Of a stretch of 22,373 nt of DNA, positions 7,848 to 15,967 are shown in pieces (position 1 is the stretch's first letter; the number at the start of each line of letters is the position of its first letter). The notes below the pieces were generated by a model that saw only the letters and a program-made list of their open reading frames with translations, did no database searches and was not told where the DNA came from. Origin of the DNA: Flavobacteriales bacterium UBA1112 (lineage in GTDB: Bacteria; Bacteroidota; Bacteroidia; Flavobacteriales_D; Sanyastnellaceae); the NCBI GenBank assembly GCA_002313415.1, contig DCBH01000105.1, positions 1 to 22,373 on the forward strand. Direction: 5' to 3'. The position numbers were made by a program, and so were the translations under genes.

Positions 7848-10376
7848 TTAGAATTGGAAGGACGCCTTCAAGTTGAGCCGGCGCCCTGTCAGGAAGTTGG
7901 GAACGGCGTAGTATCGTCCGTTAACGTCTTGAATCCAGTTGTGGTTGATGGTGTTGTTGATGCCTAAAAGATTGAAGACCTCCAAAGAGATGAGACCGTT
8001 CCGGTCTTCGTTTTGACTGAATAGGACTCGTGAAAAGCCGACATCTACGCGCCGGTAGGGAGGGGTGCGAAGGATGTCTTCATAACGATTGTAAGAAGGG
8101 GGGCCGTAAGGAAGACCAGAACCAAAAAAGAGGCTGAGCAAAACTTTGAAGTCGGGATTTCGAGGCATCTCGTCTTGAAAAAGCAAGCTCAAACTAAATC
8201 GCTGATCTGCAGGTCGTGGAATCATGCCTGGGTAGAAGGTGACAGTGTCCGCAATGACTGCAAAGGGCCCGGTGTGATAACCTGGGACCACTCGAAGGCC
8301 ATCGTCATTCAAATATTCCTCGTAGCTGTCGTCGGTGAGATTCTCCGCAGTTCGCAGAGCGGACATTCTCAGCCAGCTCTGGATTCCAGGAATAAATTCA
8401 CCATTGATCATCAGGTCCAACCCAGTTGCATAACCTGAGCTGTTGTTCGTTGCATAGTATCGCTGCCGTACATTTTCAATCTCGTAGGGAATGAGGTTGT
8501 CCAAGTCTTTGTAGTACAACTCGCCGACGAGTTTGAATGGCCTGCCTTTGGATATGAATTGGTGATCTATTCCAGCAACGGCATGAATGGCGCGCTGTGG
8601 CAAAACGTCCTCTTTCACTTGACCATCGAGCCCACGCATCTCTCGGTAGAAGGGGGGTTGGTAATAATAACCACCAGAGAACCGATACGACGTTAAAGGC
8701 TTGTCCTTGCGCGTAAAGGACGCATGGGCACGTGGGCCACCGACCAAATGGGTGTTGCGGCTCGTGGTCCATTGGTCAGGGAGAACGGACCATCGGTGGG
8801 CGCGAAGACCAAAATTGACATCGATATTTCCAGCAAACGTTGTCCAACGCCAAGTATTTTGGGCAAAGGCCGTACTGCGATGAGCAGAGACGATGTTGGT
8901 GGCTTGGACGTAATAGGGCAGGGTGATGGATTGGTCGGGGCGGCCGTTTGGATCGTTGTATCCTAAGTTGTCAGCTGGGTGAGGAGCAAAGAATCCTGCA
9001 GAGTCCACGACATTCCATTCCGATACAACGTCATCAAATGTTTCATATCGGTGTTTGATGCCCCACTCCAATTGATGGTTGCCCAAAAGAAGATTGCCTT
9101 TTAGGGCAGAACTGATCACGCGGGCAAAAAGTGTGTTTCTTCCATGTTGCAAGAATCCACCTACGCCAAACGCATCTCCTTCGTCAAAGGTGTCACCGCC
9201 GGGGTCACGCTCAAGCTCGTTTAGAAAATATTGTCCCAACACATCGAAGGACTCACGTTCGGCGGTCTGGAAAATGGAGTTGATCCAACGAATGCGCGTG
9301 GTCTCCGTACTCCGTTCAAGTGCGATGGCACCAAACCCCGTCTCATAACCCGATTGCTCCTCGCCGTCGTAATAGACGGTCAACCGCGCAGCCTGATTGA
9401 TTGTTCCAATGTTGGTTTCGCGCGTGGCGGGCAAAAAGCGATAGTCATTGCGACTGTAGACGCCAAGTGCCTGAATTTCCCAAGGGCCATATTTGTCAGG
9501 ATCCCAAGTCAGGTAGGTTTGGGCATCGATGTATGTGGGGGCATATTCGCCGCGCTCATCAAGTGTGGAAAGTACATAGCTGTTGTTTCGATAGCGAACG
9601 CCCATGTTGATTCGAATGGGACCAGCAACATTGTCGTGTTGAATTTGGGCCCCTAGAGCGCTTGCAGAGACGCGAGTTGCGGGACCAGTGGGCTTGCGAT
9701 ATTGGATGTCAAGGACTGAGCTCAGCTTGTCCCCGTATTTGGCTTCAAATCCCCCCGCACTGAACTCGATTCGATCCACCATGTCTGGATTGGCAAAAGA
9801 CAAGCCTTCTTGTTGGCCAGAACGAACCAGAAAGGGTCGATACACTTCGATGTCATTGACGTAAACCAAATTCTCGTCGAAAGATCCGCCTCGGACGTTG
9901 TACGCACTGCTCAATTCAGAAGTGAAATTAACGGGTGCTTGAAGCAGCGCATCTTCGATGGTTCCCCTTGGAGTGGGGATTTTGTTTGCAAGCCTCGGGT
10001 CAATGCGTTGGACAGTGACATCGCGGGGGCCATCGCCCACAACCTCAGCTTCCCGCAAATTGGTGCCAGGAGTCAGGCGAAAAAGTTGAGTCATGGTCGC
10101 ATTGAGGAAATTGATGCGCAAAGACTCCGTTTTGTGGCCTACGAATGACGCTCGAACCGTCCACGGTCCGGCTTCGGGAAATTCGATCTCGAATCGGCCA
10201 TCAAGATCTGTGGTGACACCAAGTCGAATGTTTTCCTCAACCAAGACAGCTGCCCCAGGTAAGATTTGGCCACGGGTATCCATAACTGTTCCCGACAGGA
10301 TAAAGCTCGATTGACCCCAAATGAGGGATGTCCAAAGCAATCCAAGCATACCAAGACTTGTCCTAAGCAAAGTCAT
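7848..10376 (-). CDS. TonB-dependent outer-membrane receptor with N-terminal carboxypeptidase-like regulatory domain
   Basis: An 842-residue outer-membrane transporter driven by TonB-ExbBD. The signal peptide is residues 1-22, ending in WGQ. A carboxypeptidase-D regulatory-like beta domain follows (about 25-103, with SGTVMDTRGQILPGAAVLV and DLDGRFEI). Then comes a plug domain (about 105-230) with SSAYNVRGGSFDENLVYVND (156-175) and FSAGGFEAKYGDKLSSVLDI (205-224). The rest is a long 22-strand-type barrel ending in the terminal aromatic residue typical of outer-membrane proteins (LNLKASFQF). Start 10376 is chosen because its ATG overlaps the stop of the upstream gene (ATGA) and is followed directly by the signal peptide. 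An upstream in-frame start at 10424 would add 16 Arg/Pro-rich residues inside that gene. No SusD-like lipoprotein follows, so this is not a standard SusCD glycan importer. The substrate is unknown. Confidence 0.93.
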   Translation of the reverse strand: MTLLRTSLGMLGLLWTSLIWGQSSFILSGTVMDTRGQILPGAAVLVEENIRLGVTTDLDGRFEIEFPEAGPWTVRASFVGHKTESLRINFLNATMTQLFRLTPGTNLREAEVVGDGPRDVTVQRIDPRLANKIPTPRGTIEDALLQAPVNFTSELSSAYNVRGGSFDENLVYVNDIEVYRPFLVRSGQQEGLSFANPDMVDRIEFSAGGFEAKYGDKLSSVLDIQYRKPTGPATRVSASALGAQIQHDNVAGPIRINMGVRYRNNSYVLSTLDERGEYAPTYIDAQTYLTWDPDKYGPWEIQALGVYSRNDYRFLPATRETNIGTINQAARLTVYYDGEEQSGYETGFGAIALERSTETTRIRWINSIFQTAERESFDVLGQYFLNELERDPGGDTFDEGDAFGVGGFLQHGRNTLFARVISSALKGNLLLGNHQLEWGIKHRYETFDDVVSEWNVVDSAGFFAPHPADNLGYNDPNGRPDQSITLPYYVQATNIVSAHRSTAFAQNTWRWTTFAGNIDVNFGLRAHRWSVLPDQWTTSRNTHLVGGPRAHASFTRKDKPLTSYRFSGGYYYQPPFYREMRGLDGQVKEDVLPQRAIHAVAGIDHQFISKGRPFKLVGELYYKDLDNLIPYEIENVRQRYYATNNSSGYATGLDLMINGEFIPGIQSWLRMSALRTAENLTDDSYEEYLNDDGLRVVPGYHTGPFAVIADTVTFYPGMIPRPADQRFSLSLLFQDEMPRNPDFKVLLSLFFGSGLPYGPPSYNRYEDILRTPPYRRVDVGFSRVLFSQNEDRNGLISLEVFNLLGINNTINHNWIQDVNGRYYAVPNFLTGRRLNLKASFQF

Positions 10377-11059
10377 TGCCTCTTGAGTTCTCCGGCGCGG
10401 AGGGCCTGCAGGAACTTGGCCCACGCAACAGGATTCAACAGGTTTACAGGAGGAGCTTGACCAGAATAGCCCGCCTGAATTGCTTGAGACGACAGCACAT
10501 CGGTTGCCGTGGACTGCCCGTCCCGTCCGACTTCAATCAACCGGTCGTAGACATCGATGGGGTCCATGTCCGCTTCCCACCCGGGATTTAAACCTTGATT
10601 GGGGAGTCCCAGGGCCAAAAATTCTTTTTTAAATCTCTCCTTGCTGGGCCACGGGTAGACAAATGCATCTGACATGTTTACGGTGTCTCTACCCATGGGT
10701 TGGACCAAATTCACACGGCCGAGTTCGCCGCCAGCAGGAATGGTGGTCTGTTGAGGAACGTAACCCACACTCGAGAACTCAAGCGTATCGCCTTCCAAAG
10801 CAGGAAGACTGAAGAATCCCCGAATGTCGGTCATGGTACCTCGTCTGTCCCTGGCTCTAAAGACCGTACAATATGGAAGTGGGGACAGTGAATCTCCCGT
10901 CACCACCAATCCACTCACTTGGACGACGTTCGTAGCAGGAGAGACCACATCTTTGGTTGCGGAGGGCTTGGTCTCAATCGCGATCTGTGCCTGAGCAGCG
11001 ACCCCAATGCTGAGCAGTCCCAAAGCCGAACAAAGTGCAGGTTTACGCAGGCGATTCAT
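10373..11059 (-). CDS. Exported carboxypeptidase-like regulatory-domain protein, partner of the TonB receptor
   Basis: A 228-residue exported protein of unknown exact role. The signal peptide covers residues 1-25 (ending in AAQAQ) and supports the ATG at 11059; the frame extends upstream to 11152, but that extension would overlap prfC. Residues about 48-120 form a carboxypeptidase-like regulatory beta-sandwich (VSGLVVTGDSLSPLPYCTVF, then GFFSLPALEGDTLEFSSVGY). This resembles the extension at the front of many Bacteroidota TonB receptors, but here it is a separate protein. The second half has a YPWPSKERFKKEFLAL motif (135-150) and no recognisable catalytic site. The ATGA overlap with the receptor gene suggests coupled translation and a shared task, perhaps as an accessory periplasmic or outer-membrane-associated component. 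prfC lies 22 bases upstream on the same strand. Confidence 0.82.
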   Translation of the reverse strand: MNRLRKPALCSALGLLSIGVAAQAQIAIETKPSATKDVVSPATNVVQVSGLVVTGDSLSPLPYCTVFRARDRRGTMTDIRGFFSLPALEGDTLEFSSVGYVPQQTTIPAGGELGRVNLVQPMGRDTVNMSDAFVYPWPSKERFKKEFLALGLPNQGLNPGWEADMDPIDVYDRLIEVGRDGQSTATDVLSSQAIQAGYSGQAPPVNLLNPVAWAKFLQALRAGELKRQ

Positions 11060-11081
11060 CAGCTGTGGAAGGTACAACGCA

Positions 11082-12689
11082 TCAAACACCTTCTTCGTGT
11101 GCGGTTTTGAATTCGCTTGTGAAGTGAAAAGTGATTTCGGGGAAATTCTCAATCTCCATGTTCAAAATGAACTGGGAAGGTGCGAGATACACCTCAAGCC
11201 CATCTTTGTCGCGAACAATGTCTTGAGCCTTGATGCGCCGGAACTCGGCCATTTTGACTTCGTTGTCTGATTCAATCCAGCACGCTTTGGAGTATGGCTT
11301 GGCTTGGAATTCACATTTGGCTCCGTATTCGTGCTCGAGGCGGTATTGAATGACTTCAAATTGTAGTTCACCCACTGTGCCAACAATTTTTCGATTTCCC
11401 GCCTCTCGAACGAAGAGCTGTGCGACTCCTTCGTCTGTCAACTGTTGGATTCCTTTTTCCAATTGCTTGCTCTTCATGGGATCTTTGTTGACCAGTTCCT
11501 TGAAGATTTCTGGAGAAAAGCTGGGGATTCCCCGAAACTGCAAGTCTTCTCCCTCGGTGAGGGTATCTCCAATTTTGAAGTTTCCTGTGTCGTACAAGCC
11601 CACCACATCCCCGGGCCAAGCAGCATCAATCACACTTTTATCCTGAGCTAGAAAGCTCGCAGGATTTGCAAACTTCAATTTCTTGTCGAGACGTGTGTGC
11701 TGGTAGAATGTATTGCGTTCAAAGTTCCCTGAACACACACGAAGAAAGGCAATTCGATCCCTATGCTTGGGGTCGATGTTTGCGTGAATTTTGAAAATGA
11801 ACCCCGTGAATTTGGATTCATCGGGGGCAACCAAACGTGAAGCCGTGGCTCTTGGTTTGGGGTTGGGAGCGATGTCGACAAACGTATCAAGCATCTCTTG
11901 TACCCCGAAGTTGTTGACCGCACTGCCAAAGAATACGGGGGCCAGTTTTCCTTCCAAATAGGGGTTGCGATCCCATGCATCATAGACCCCTTCGATCAAT
12001 TCAACTTCGTCTCTGAGCGTGTTCGCGTGCTCTCCAACCAGTTCGTCAAGGGTGTTGTCCTCGAGGGAATCAATGGCTACGACGTCCTGAGCCACCTTGG
12101 TTTTGTCTGCCTGAAAAAGGCGGAGGCTCTTGTTGTACAGGTTGTATACACCTTGAAATGTGTGACCCTGTGAAATTGGCCAGGATAAGGGACGAACCTG
12201 AATGTCTAACTTGGCCTCGACCTCATCCAACAAGGTGGTAGGATCGCGCCCCTCCAAATCCATTTTGTTGATGAAAACAATGACCGGTGTGTTCCGCATT
12301 CGACAGACCTCCATCAGTCGCTCAGTTTGAGGCTCGACGCCTTTGACGCAATCAATCACCAAAATGACGCTGTCAACTGCTGTCAGTGTGCGATAGGTAT
12401 CTTCGGCAAAATCTCGGTGACCAGGCGTATCCAAGAGATTGATCAACAAATTTTTGTAGTGAAAGGCCATCACAGAAGTGGCCACAGAGATGCCTCTCTG
12501 ACGTTCAATCTCCATAAAATCTGAAGCCGCGGTTTTTTTGATTTTGTTGTTTTTTACTGCGCCAGCTGTTTGAATGGCTCCTCCAAAAAGAAGGAATTTT
12601 TCCGTCAACGTGGTTTTGCCTGCATCTGGATGGGAGATGATGGCAAACGTTCGTCGACGTTCAATTTGCTGTTGAATTGCGGCACTCAT
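11082..12689 (-). CDS. prfC: Peptide chain release factor 3 (RF3)
   Basis: A translational GTPase that removes RF1/RF2 from the ribosome after peptide release. The 535-residue length fits the family. The G domain shows G1 SHPDAGKTT (residues 19-27), G2 RGISV (65-69), G3 DTPGH (87-91) and G4 NKMD (141-144). RF3-specific sequence follows, such as RQRGISVATSVM, the FEVIQYRLEHEYG segment in domain III and a C-terminal domain ending near EFKTAHEEGV. This separates it from EF-G and LepA. The ATG at 12689 gives the typical N-terminus with a short basic helix before G1. It lies 12 bases after the glycosyltransferase stop and 22 bases before the exported regulatory-domain gene, so it is probably co-transcribed in a minus-strand run. 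Nothing in the sequence links it functionally to those neighbours. Confidence 0.97.
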   Translation of the reverse strand: MSAAIQQQIERRRTFAIISHPDAGKTTLTEKFLLFGGAIQTAGAVKNNKIKKTAASDFMEIERQRGISVATSVMAFHYKNLLINLLDTPGHRDFAEDTYRTLTAVDSVILVIDCVKGVEPQTERLMEVCRMRNTPVIVFINKMDLEGRDPTTLLDEVEAKLDIQVRPLSWPISQGHTFQGVYNLYNKSLRLFQADKTKVAQDVVAIDSLEDNTLDELVGEHANTLRDEVELIEGVYDAWDRNPYLEGKLAPVFFGSAVNNFGVQEMLDTFVDIAPNPKPRATASRLVAPDESKFTGFIFKIHANIDPKHRDRIAFLRVCSGNFERNTFYQHTRLDKKLKFANPASFLAQDKSVIDAAWPGDVVGLYDTGNFKIGDTLTEGEDLQFRGIPSFSPEIFKELVNKDPMKSKQLEKGIQQLTDEGVAQLFVREAGNRKIVGTVGELQFEVIQYRLEHEYGAKCEFQAKPYSKACWIESDNEVKMAEFRRIKAQDIVRDKDGLEVYLAPSQFILNMEIENFPEITFHFTSEFKTAHEEGV

Positions 12690-12701
12690 GGGAGGTCAAA
12701 A

Positions 12702-13814
12702 TTACGTCTTACGTTTTGACTGCAAGACGGTCGTGAGCAATTCCTCCCAAGCAGGAATCAATCGTGAGGGGCGGCATGCAGATGCGTACTCTCGTCCTTT
12801 TTGCACTTGTGCATCAAGCGAAGATCGGCTCTCTGTCATCATCCTCTTCACCGCATCGGCCAAAGCATGGGCGTTTTGGGGTAAAATGAGTTGACCTCGA
12901 CCCATCGCAAGCAATTCAGATGTCCCGCCTGCATTCGTTCCAATGATTGGAACTTTTCGCGCCATGGCTTCCAAGGTGACTGTCCCAATGGTTTCAGAGT
13001 GACTTGTCATGGCAAATCCATCAAGTGCATCATAGATGGGAACCAAGTCCTCTTGGGCTGCAACGAAATGCGCCCTGTGTTCAATCTCGAGGTCTTTTGC
13101 GAGTTGCATCAGTGTTTGACATTCATCTTGGTCGTTGTCAATGGTATTGGTTCCGACAAAAACCCAATGCACATGTGTTGGCAATGTCGCCAAGGCCTGA
13201 AGGGCTGTACGTTGCCCCTTTTTGGGGTCCAATCGCCCCACGGTCCCCATCAACCAAATTTCTTCGGACAGTCCAAGATCTTTCCTGAAAGTGGTTTCCA
13301 TTTTTCGTGGATCAAACCAGTGGTCGTCCAAGGGCAATGGCAACACGTGACAACATTCATCTGTGATTGGTGTGCGGCTCACGCACTGAGTCTTAAGGTA
13401 GTTCAAGCCAGACACCCAAGCATCCACCCTTCGATAGCGCACGTAATGCCAAGGGGCTTTTTTACGACGTGGGATTTGCATGGCTTGTTGCATGACCAGT
13501 GCCGCACCCAAAGCACGCGAAACGACGCCGGCAAAATCGAGGTCTCGGCCGTCTCTAATCCAAACGACATTTGCTTGTTTGTCCTTGGCCCATGTCTTGG
13601 CTTGTCGAGCAGTTCGCCCGGCTAAAACAGCAGGGGTGGGGGACAAAACCAGGCCCCAGCGCAGTGCTTGTTCCCAACATTTGGAGTCGATGGGTGCCGC
13701 AACTTCCACACGGTGCCCAGCGTCCTGCAACCATCGAGCCATGACCAACAAATTGCGCTCAAGTCCTCCCCAACCTTTTGATAATGTAATATATAATATA
13801 TTAATGACAATCAA
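12702..13814 (-). CDS. Glycosyltransferase family 4 (GT-B fold)
   Basis: A 370-residue glycosyltransferase that probably adds a sugar from a nucleotide donor to a surface polysaccharide, lipid or glycoprotein intermediate at the inner membrane. The N-terminal half has the acceptor-side Rossmann start ILYITLSKGWGGLERNL (residues 6-22), whose Gly-rich loop is typical. The C-terminal half has the donor-binding GRLDPKKGQ (193-201) and the EX7E motif SETIGTVTLEA with E274 and E282, followed by GTNAGGTSELL (292-302). The start is TTG at 13814; no in-frame ATG occurs until residue 25, which would cut off the conserved N-terminus. The first codons sit in an unusually AT-rich patch. Donor and acceptor are unknown. 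It lies 13 bases after the short-chain dehydrogenase stop and 12 bases before prfC. Confidence 0.9.
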   Translation of the reverse strand: MIVINILYITLSKGWGGLERNLLVMARWLQDAGHRVEVAAPIDSKCWEQALRWGLVLSPTPAVLAGRTARQAKTWAKDKQANVVWIRDGRDLDFAGVVSRALGAALVMQQAMQIPRRKKAPWHYVRYRRVDAWVSGLNYLKTQCVSRTPITDECCHVLPLPLDDHWFDPRKMETTFRKDLGLSEEIWLMGTVGRLDPKKGQRTALQALATLPTHVHWVFVGTNTIDNDQDECQTLMQLAKDLEIEHRAHFVAAQEDLVPIYDALDGFAMTSHSETIGTVTLEAMARKVPIIGTNAGGTSELLAMGRGQLILPQNAHALADAVKRMMTESRSSLDAQVQKGREYASACRPSRLIPAWEELLTTVLQSKRKT

Positions 13815-13831
13815 TGTTTTATAATTATCAT
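13781..13831 (-). other. AT-rich patch with six-codon mini-ORF between SDR stop and glycosyltransferase start
   Basis: Bases 13781-13830 are only about 12 percent GC (6 of 50), against about half for the window. On the minus strand an ATG at 13831-13829 overlaps the dehydrogenase stop TGA (ATGA). It opens a six-codon frame (Met-Ile-Ile-Ile-Lys-His) that stops at TGA 13813-13811, and that TGA overlaps the TTG start of the glycosyltransferase (TTGA). The chain stop/start/stop/start could allow coupled re-initiation. It could also be chance in AT-rich DNA, or a remnant of a frameshifted earlier start. Low GC near a start codon also reduces mRNA structure, a sufficient explanation by itself. Confidence 0.35.
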
Positions 13832-14550
13832 CTTCGGTCTGGGCGGAGGGTCATCTCACTGACGACACCACGGCCGCGGCTTTCAACTGCAAACAGAACT
13901 GCTTCGGCAACATATTCTGCCTCCATGCCCGCTTGGAATTGAGGTCGGTAATTGGTGAGCAACTCTTCGTTGGTTGTGGTTTCGATGAAGGGGGTGTTGA
14001 CCGAGCCAGGATTGATTGTGGTCACAGCCAAATCCTCCCGGAATTCAACACGAAGGGATTCGGATAGGGCCAACACGGCATGTTTCGTTGCGCAATACAC
14101 ACCGCTGTTGGGATATACGTGACGTGCGGCGAGGGACCCTATGTTGATGACGTGTCCCTTGTTTTGGAGGAGTGAGGGCAATGCTGCATGCAATGTTGAA
14201 AGCACTCCTTGAATGTTGACCTCAATCATGGAATGCCACTCATCTAGTTGGGCCTCCTGAAGCGGGTTGAAGTAGCCAATTCCTGCATTGGGAATCACCA
14301 CATCCACTCCTCCCCATGTTTGGTTCATGGCTTTTACACATTGCAACACACTTTCGGGTGAGGTCACATCGCACGCATGCGGGTGTATTGTCCCTGAAGT
14401 TGCAGACGCTTGATGGGCCAAAGTTTCAAGTTTTGCATTGCTCCTGGCAGACGCCCAAACCTGATGACCAGCCTCGGCCAATGCCATGGCGCATGCACGT
14501 CCGATGCCACTCGAAGCTCCAGTAATCCAAATTCGCAGTGCTGATTTCAC
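13828..14550 (-). CDS. Short-chain dehydrogenase/reductase (SDR family, NAD(P)-dependent)
   Basis: A 240-residue cytoplasmic oxidoreductase with a complete classical SDR core: cofactor-binding TGASSGIG (residues 10-17), D61 after the third strand, NAG (88-90), N112, and catalytic S139 with Y152 and K156 in YCATK. NINPGSVNTPF-type sequence follows (TTINPGSVNTPF here). The substrate cannot be read from the sequence; it resembles the broad serine-dehydrogenase/YdfG-like SDR group, whose members act on hydroxy acids or small carbonyls. The start is GTG at 14550: an in-frame stop lies a few codons upstream with no ATG between, and the cofactor motif begins only 9 residues in. It sits 18 bases after the T9SS plug gene and 13 before the glycosyltransferase, suggesting co-transcription. 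Two successive genes here use non-ATG starts. Confidence 0.93.
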   Translation of the reverse strand: MKSALRIWITGASSGIGRACAMALAEAGHQVWASARSNAKLETLAHQASATSGTIHPHACDVTSPESVLQCVKAMNQTWGGVDVVIPNAGIGYFNPLQEAQLDEWHSMIEVNIQGVLSTLHAALPSLLQNKGHVINIGSLAARHVYPNSGVYCATKHAVLALSESLRVEFREDLAVTTINPGSVNTPFIETTTNEELLTNYRPQFQAGMEAEYVAEAVLFAVESRGRGVVSEMTLRPDRR

Positions 14551-14568
14551 GTTTTTCGGGGTTTACAT

Positions 14569-15846
14569 TTATGGATTGGACTCCCATTGTGCGAGTCCGA
14601 TGACCCGATCATAACCTTCCCAATCCTCGTAATGTACAACGAGGGTATAGAGATTGTTGGTTTGAAAATGCGATCCTTCAAGATCAGTCAACCTTCCTGG
14701 GTTGCCTTCTTCACAATTTTGTTCTCGAACAACGTAGTGATAATTGTAATAACCCTGCTTCAGTAAATGTCTGTGAGTGTACAGCCCTTGGGCTGCATCG
14801 TAGACCATTTTGAATTCAGGCAAACACCGATGCTGAGACATCTCTCCAACAAGGAAAACCTCTCGTTGAACCATGGGATGTTTGGTGTCCAAACGCCAAT
14901 GAACCCAGACGTAGTCACTTCCCGTGTAAGGATCGAGTCTGTCGTTGTGAGTGACCATGGCTCCGTGTATGTCTTCACCTCCGCCGAAATAGTCAAACGT
15001 TCGTCGTTCATCCGTGTCCAGATAAAAGTAGAAGTGGTCTGCACGTTCTTCAAGTTTGGCCACGCCGAGTGCTGTGAATTCGAGCCCTTTCAAGTCGACA
15101 AAGCGATGTGTGTTGCCTCCCTCAAAGACGTAACCCGAGCGTGTAAAGTCGATTTCGGAGCCTTTGATGAAGCGAGGTGCGAGTCCAGAGAGCGCACGGT
15201 CCCATCGCCAATTGGGTAAGACAGTAACGTGGAGGCGGTCGTAAGGATCAGACAGTTCATAATCCTCCTCGAACAAAGAAAAATGAATCTCTTGGTGGGT
15301 TCGACGCAGAGAGAGATCACTGGGCTCTCCGGTTTGGGCCTCCACGCGACATAGGTCCTCAAAAACAACAAAACGTCGCGTTGCAACCACGCGCTCGGAA
15401 TCATAGGGGTCAAACACCTCGAGGAGATAGTTGCCGCTGAGCGTCCATTGCATGTCTGCATTTGGTAGAACCAAACTGTGATGGGTAAAGTCAACTTTTG
15501 TGCCGAAACTGACCTCCTCATCTGCCATCGGGGTGCTGTAAAAACCTCGGATGTACTCGCTGTAGTGGAGATCGGAGGGCTGCCAAAATCGATTGCAGTG
15601 CCTGATGCGAACTTCCCAAGCGGTGTAATCTCCTGACAAGTCATCGAGCCGAAGCTCGAGAGATCCGTCATTTGCCGGGACAACAGGTGGTGCCAGAGGT
15701 TGGCCAAACGGGTGCAACAGCACCGTGGCTACGACAGGGTCATCAGGAGGCAATGGCGGAATGAAAGTTCCCTGTGAATGAGCGGAAAGGTTGTGCCCCA
15801 AGACCCATATCAGAGAAAACAATTGAAAGTACTTGGACCCAGTCAT
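14569..15846 (-). CDS. Type IX secretion system plug protein (DUF5103)
   Basis: A 425-residue exported protein of the DUF5103 family, known as the Plug subunit that closes the periplasmic side of the SprA outer-membrane channel in the Bacteroidota type IX secretion system. Features supporting this are a signal peptide (about residues 1-25, ending SAHSQ), the family segment LRLDDLSGDYTAWEVRIRHC (65-84) followed by WQPSDLHYSEYIRGF (88-102), and the C-terminal signatures QGYYNYHYVV, EGSHFQTNNLYTLVVHY and the YDRVIG near the end. The ATG at 15846 directly precedes the signal peptide. A longer start at 15894 would add 16 residues in front and reduce the divergent spacing to nqrA. It heads the minus-strand run and is separated from nqrA by 121 bases. 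The assignment rests on remembered family patterns; no structure or search was available. Confidence 0.87.
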   Translation of the reverse strand: MTGSKYFQLFSLIWVLGHNLSAHSQGTFIPPLPPDDPVVATVLLHPFGQPLAPPVVPANDGSLELRLDDLSGDYTAWEVRIRHCNRFWQPSDLHYSEYIRGFYSTPMADEEVSFGTKVDFTHHSLVLPNADMQWTLSGNYLLEVFDPYDSERVVATRRFVVFEDLCRVEAQTGEPSDLSLRRTHQEIHFSLFEEDYELSDPYDRLHVTVLPNWRWDRALSGLAPRFIKGSEIDFTRSGYVFEGGNTHRFVDLKGLEFTALGVAKLEERADHFYFYLDTDERRTFDYFGGGEDIHGAMVTHNDRLDPYTGSDYVWVHWRLDTKHPMVQREVFLVGEMSQHRCLPEFKMVYDAAQGLYTHRHLLKQGYYNYHYVVREQNCEEGNPGRLTDLEGSHFQTNNLYTLVVHYEDWEGYDRVIGLAQWESNP

Positions 15847-15967
15847 GCCCCAAAGTTCGTAGGAAATCCTTTCATGAAATCCTCTTGCGACCATGGATAA
15901 ATCTGACAGCGTTTTGCACGAGTATTTTAGGAGAACAAGGCTACCTTTAGCCTGGAAACCATTGGAC
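15847..15967. promoter_or_regulatory. 121-base divergent intergenic region between T9SS plug gene and nqrA
   Basis: The longest gap in the window, and the only place where promoters for both the minus-strand run and the nqr operon are expected. Toward nqrA, TTTTG at 15912-15916 and TACCTTTA at 15942-15949 resemble the Bacteroidota -33 and -7 elements, but the -7 box lacks the final G and the 25-base spacer is longer than usual. Toward the plug gene, the reverse complement of 15851-15858 (GAACTTTG) is one base from TAnnTTTG but lies only a few bases from the start codon. Neither is convincing. I see no riboswitch or clear operator. Confidence 0.35.

Noticed and set aside
7848..11059. A SusC/SusD polysaccharide utilisation locus
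   Set aside because: There is a TonB receptor, but the adjacent protein is a regulatory-domain protein without a lipobox or SusD fold, and no glycoside hydrolases are nearby.
12891..13625. A 244-codon open frame on the plus strand, opposite the glycosyltransferase
   Set aside because: It mirrors the codon structure of a well-supported gene, has a Cys/His-rich, biased composition with no recognisable motif, and has no gene-like context.
15090..15707. A 205-codon alternative minus-strand frame inside the T9SS plug gene
   Set aside because: The plug frame has clear family motifs through this region; the alternative frame is a shadow.
15893..15967. An earlier nqrA start at 15893 and an earlier plug-gene start at 15894, facing each other on one CCATGG
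   Set aside because: Both would add residues with no family similarity and leave no intergenic space; the later starts give the expected NqrA N-terminus and a clean signal peptide.
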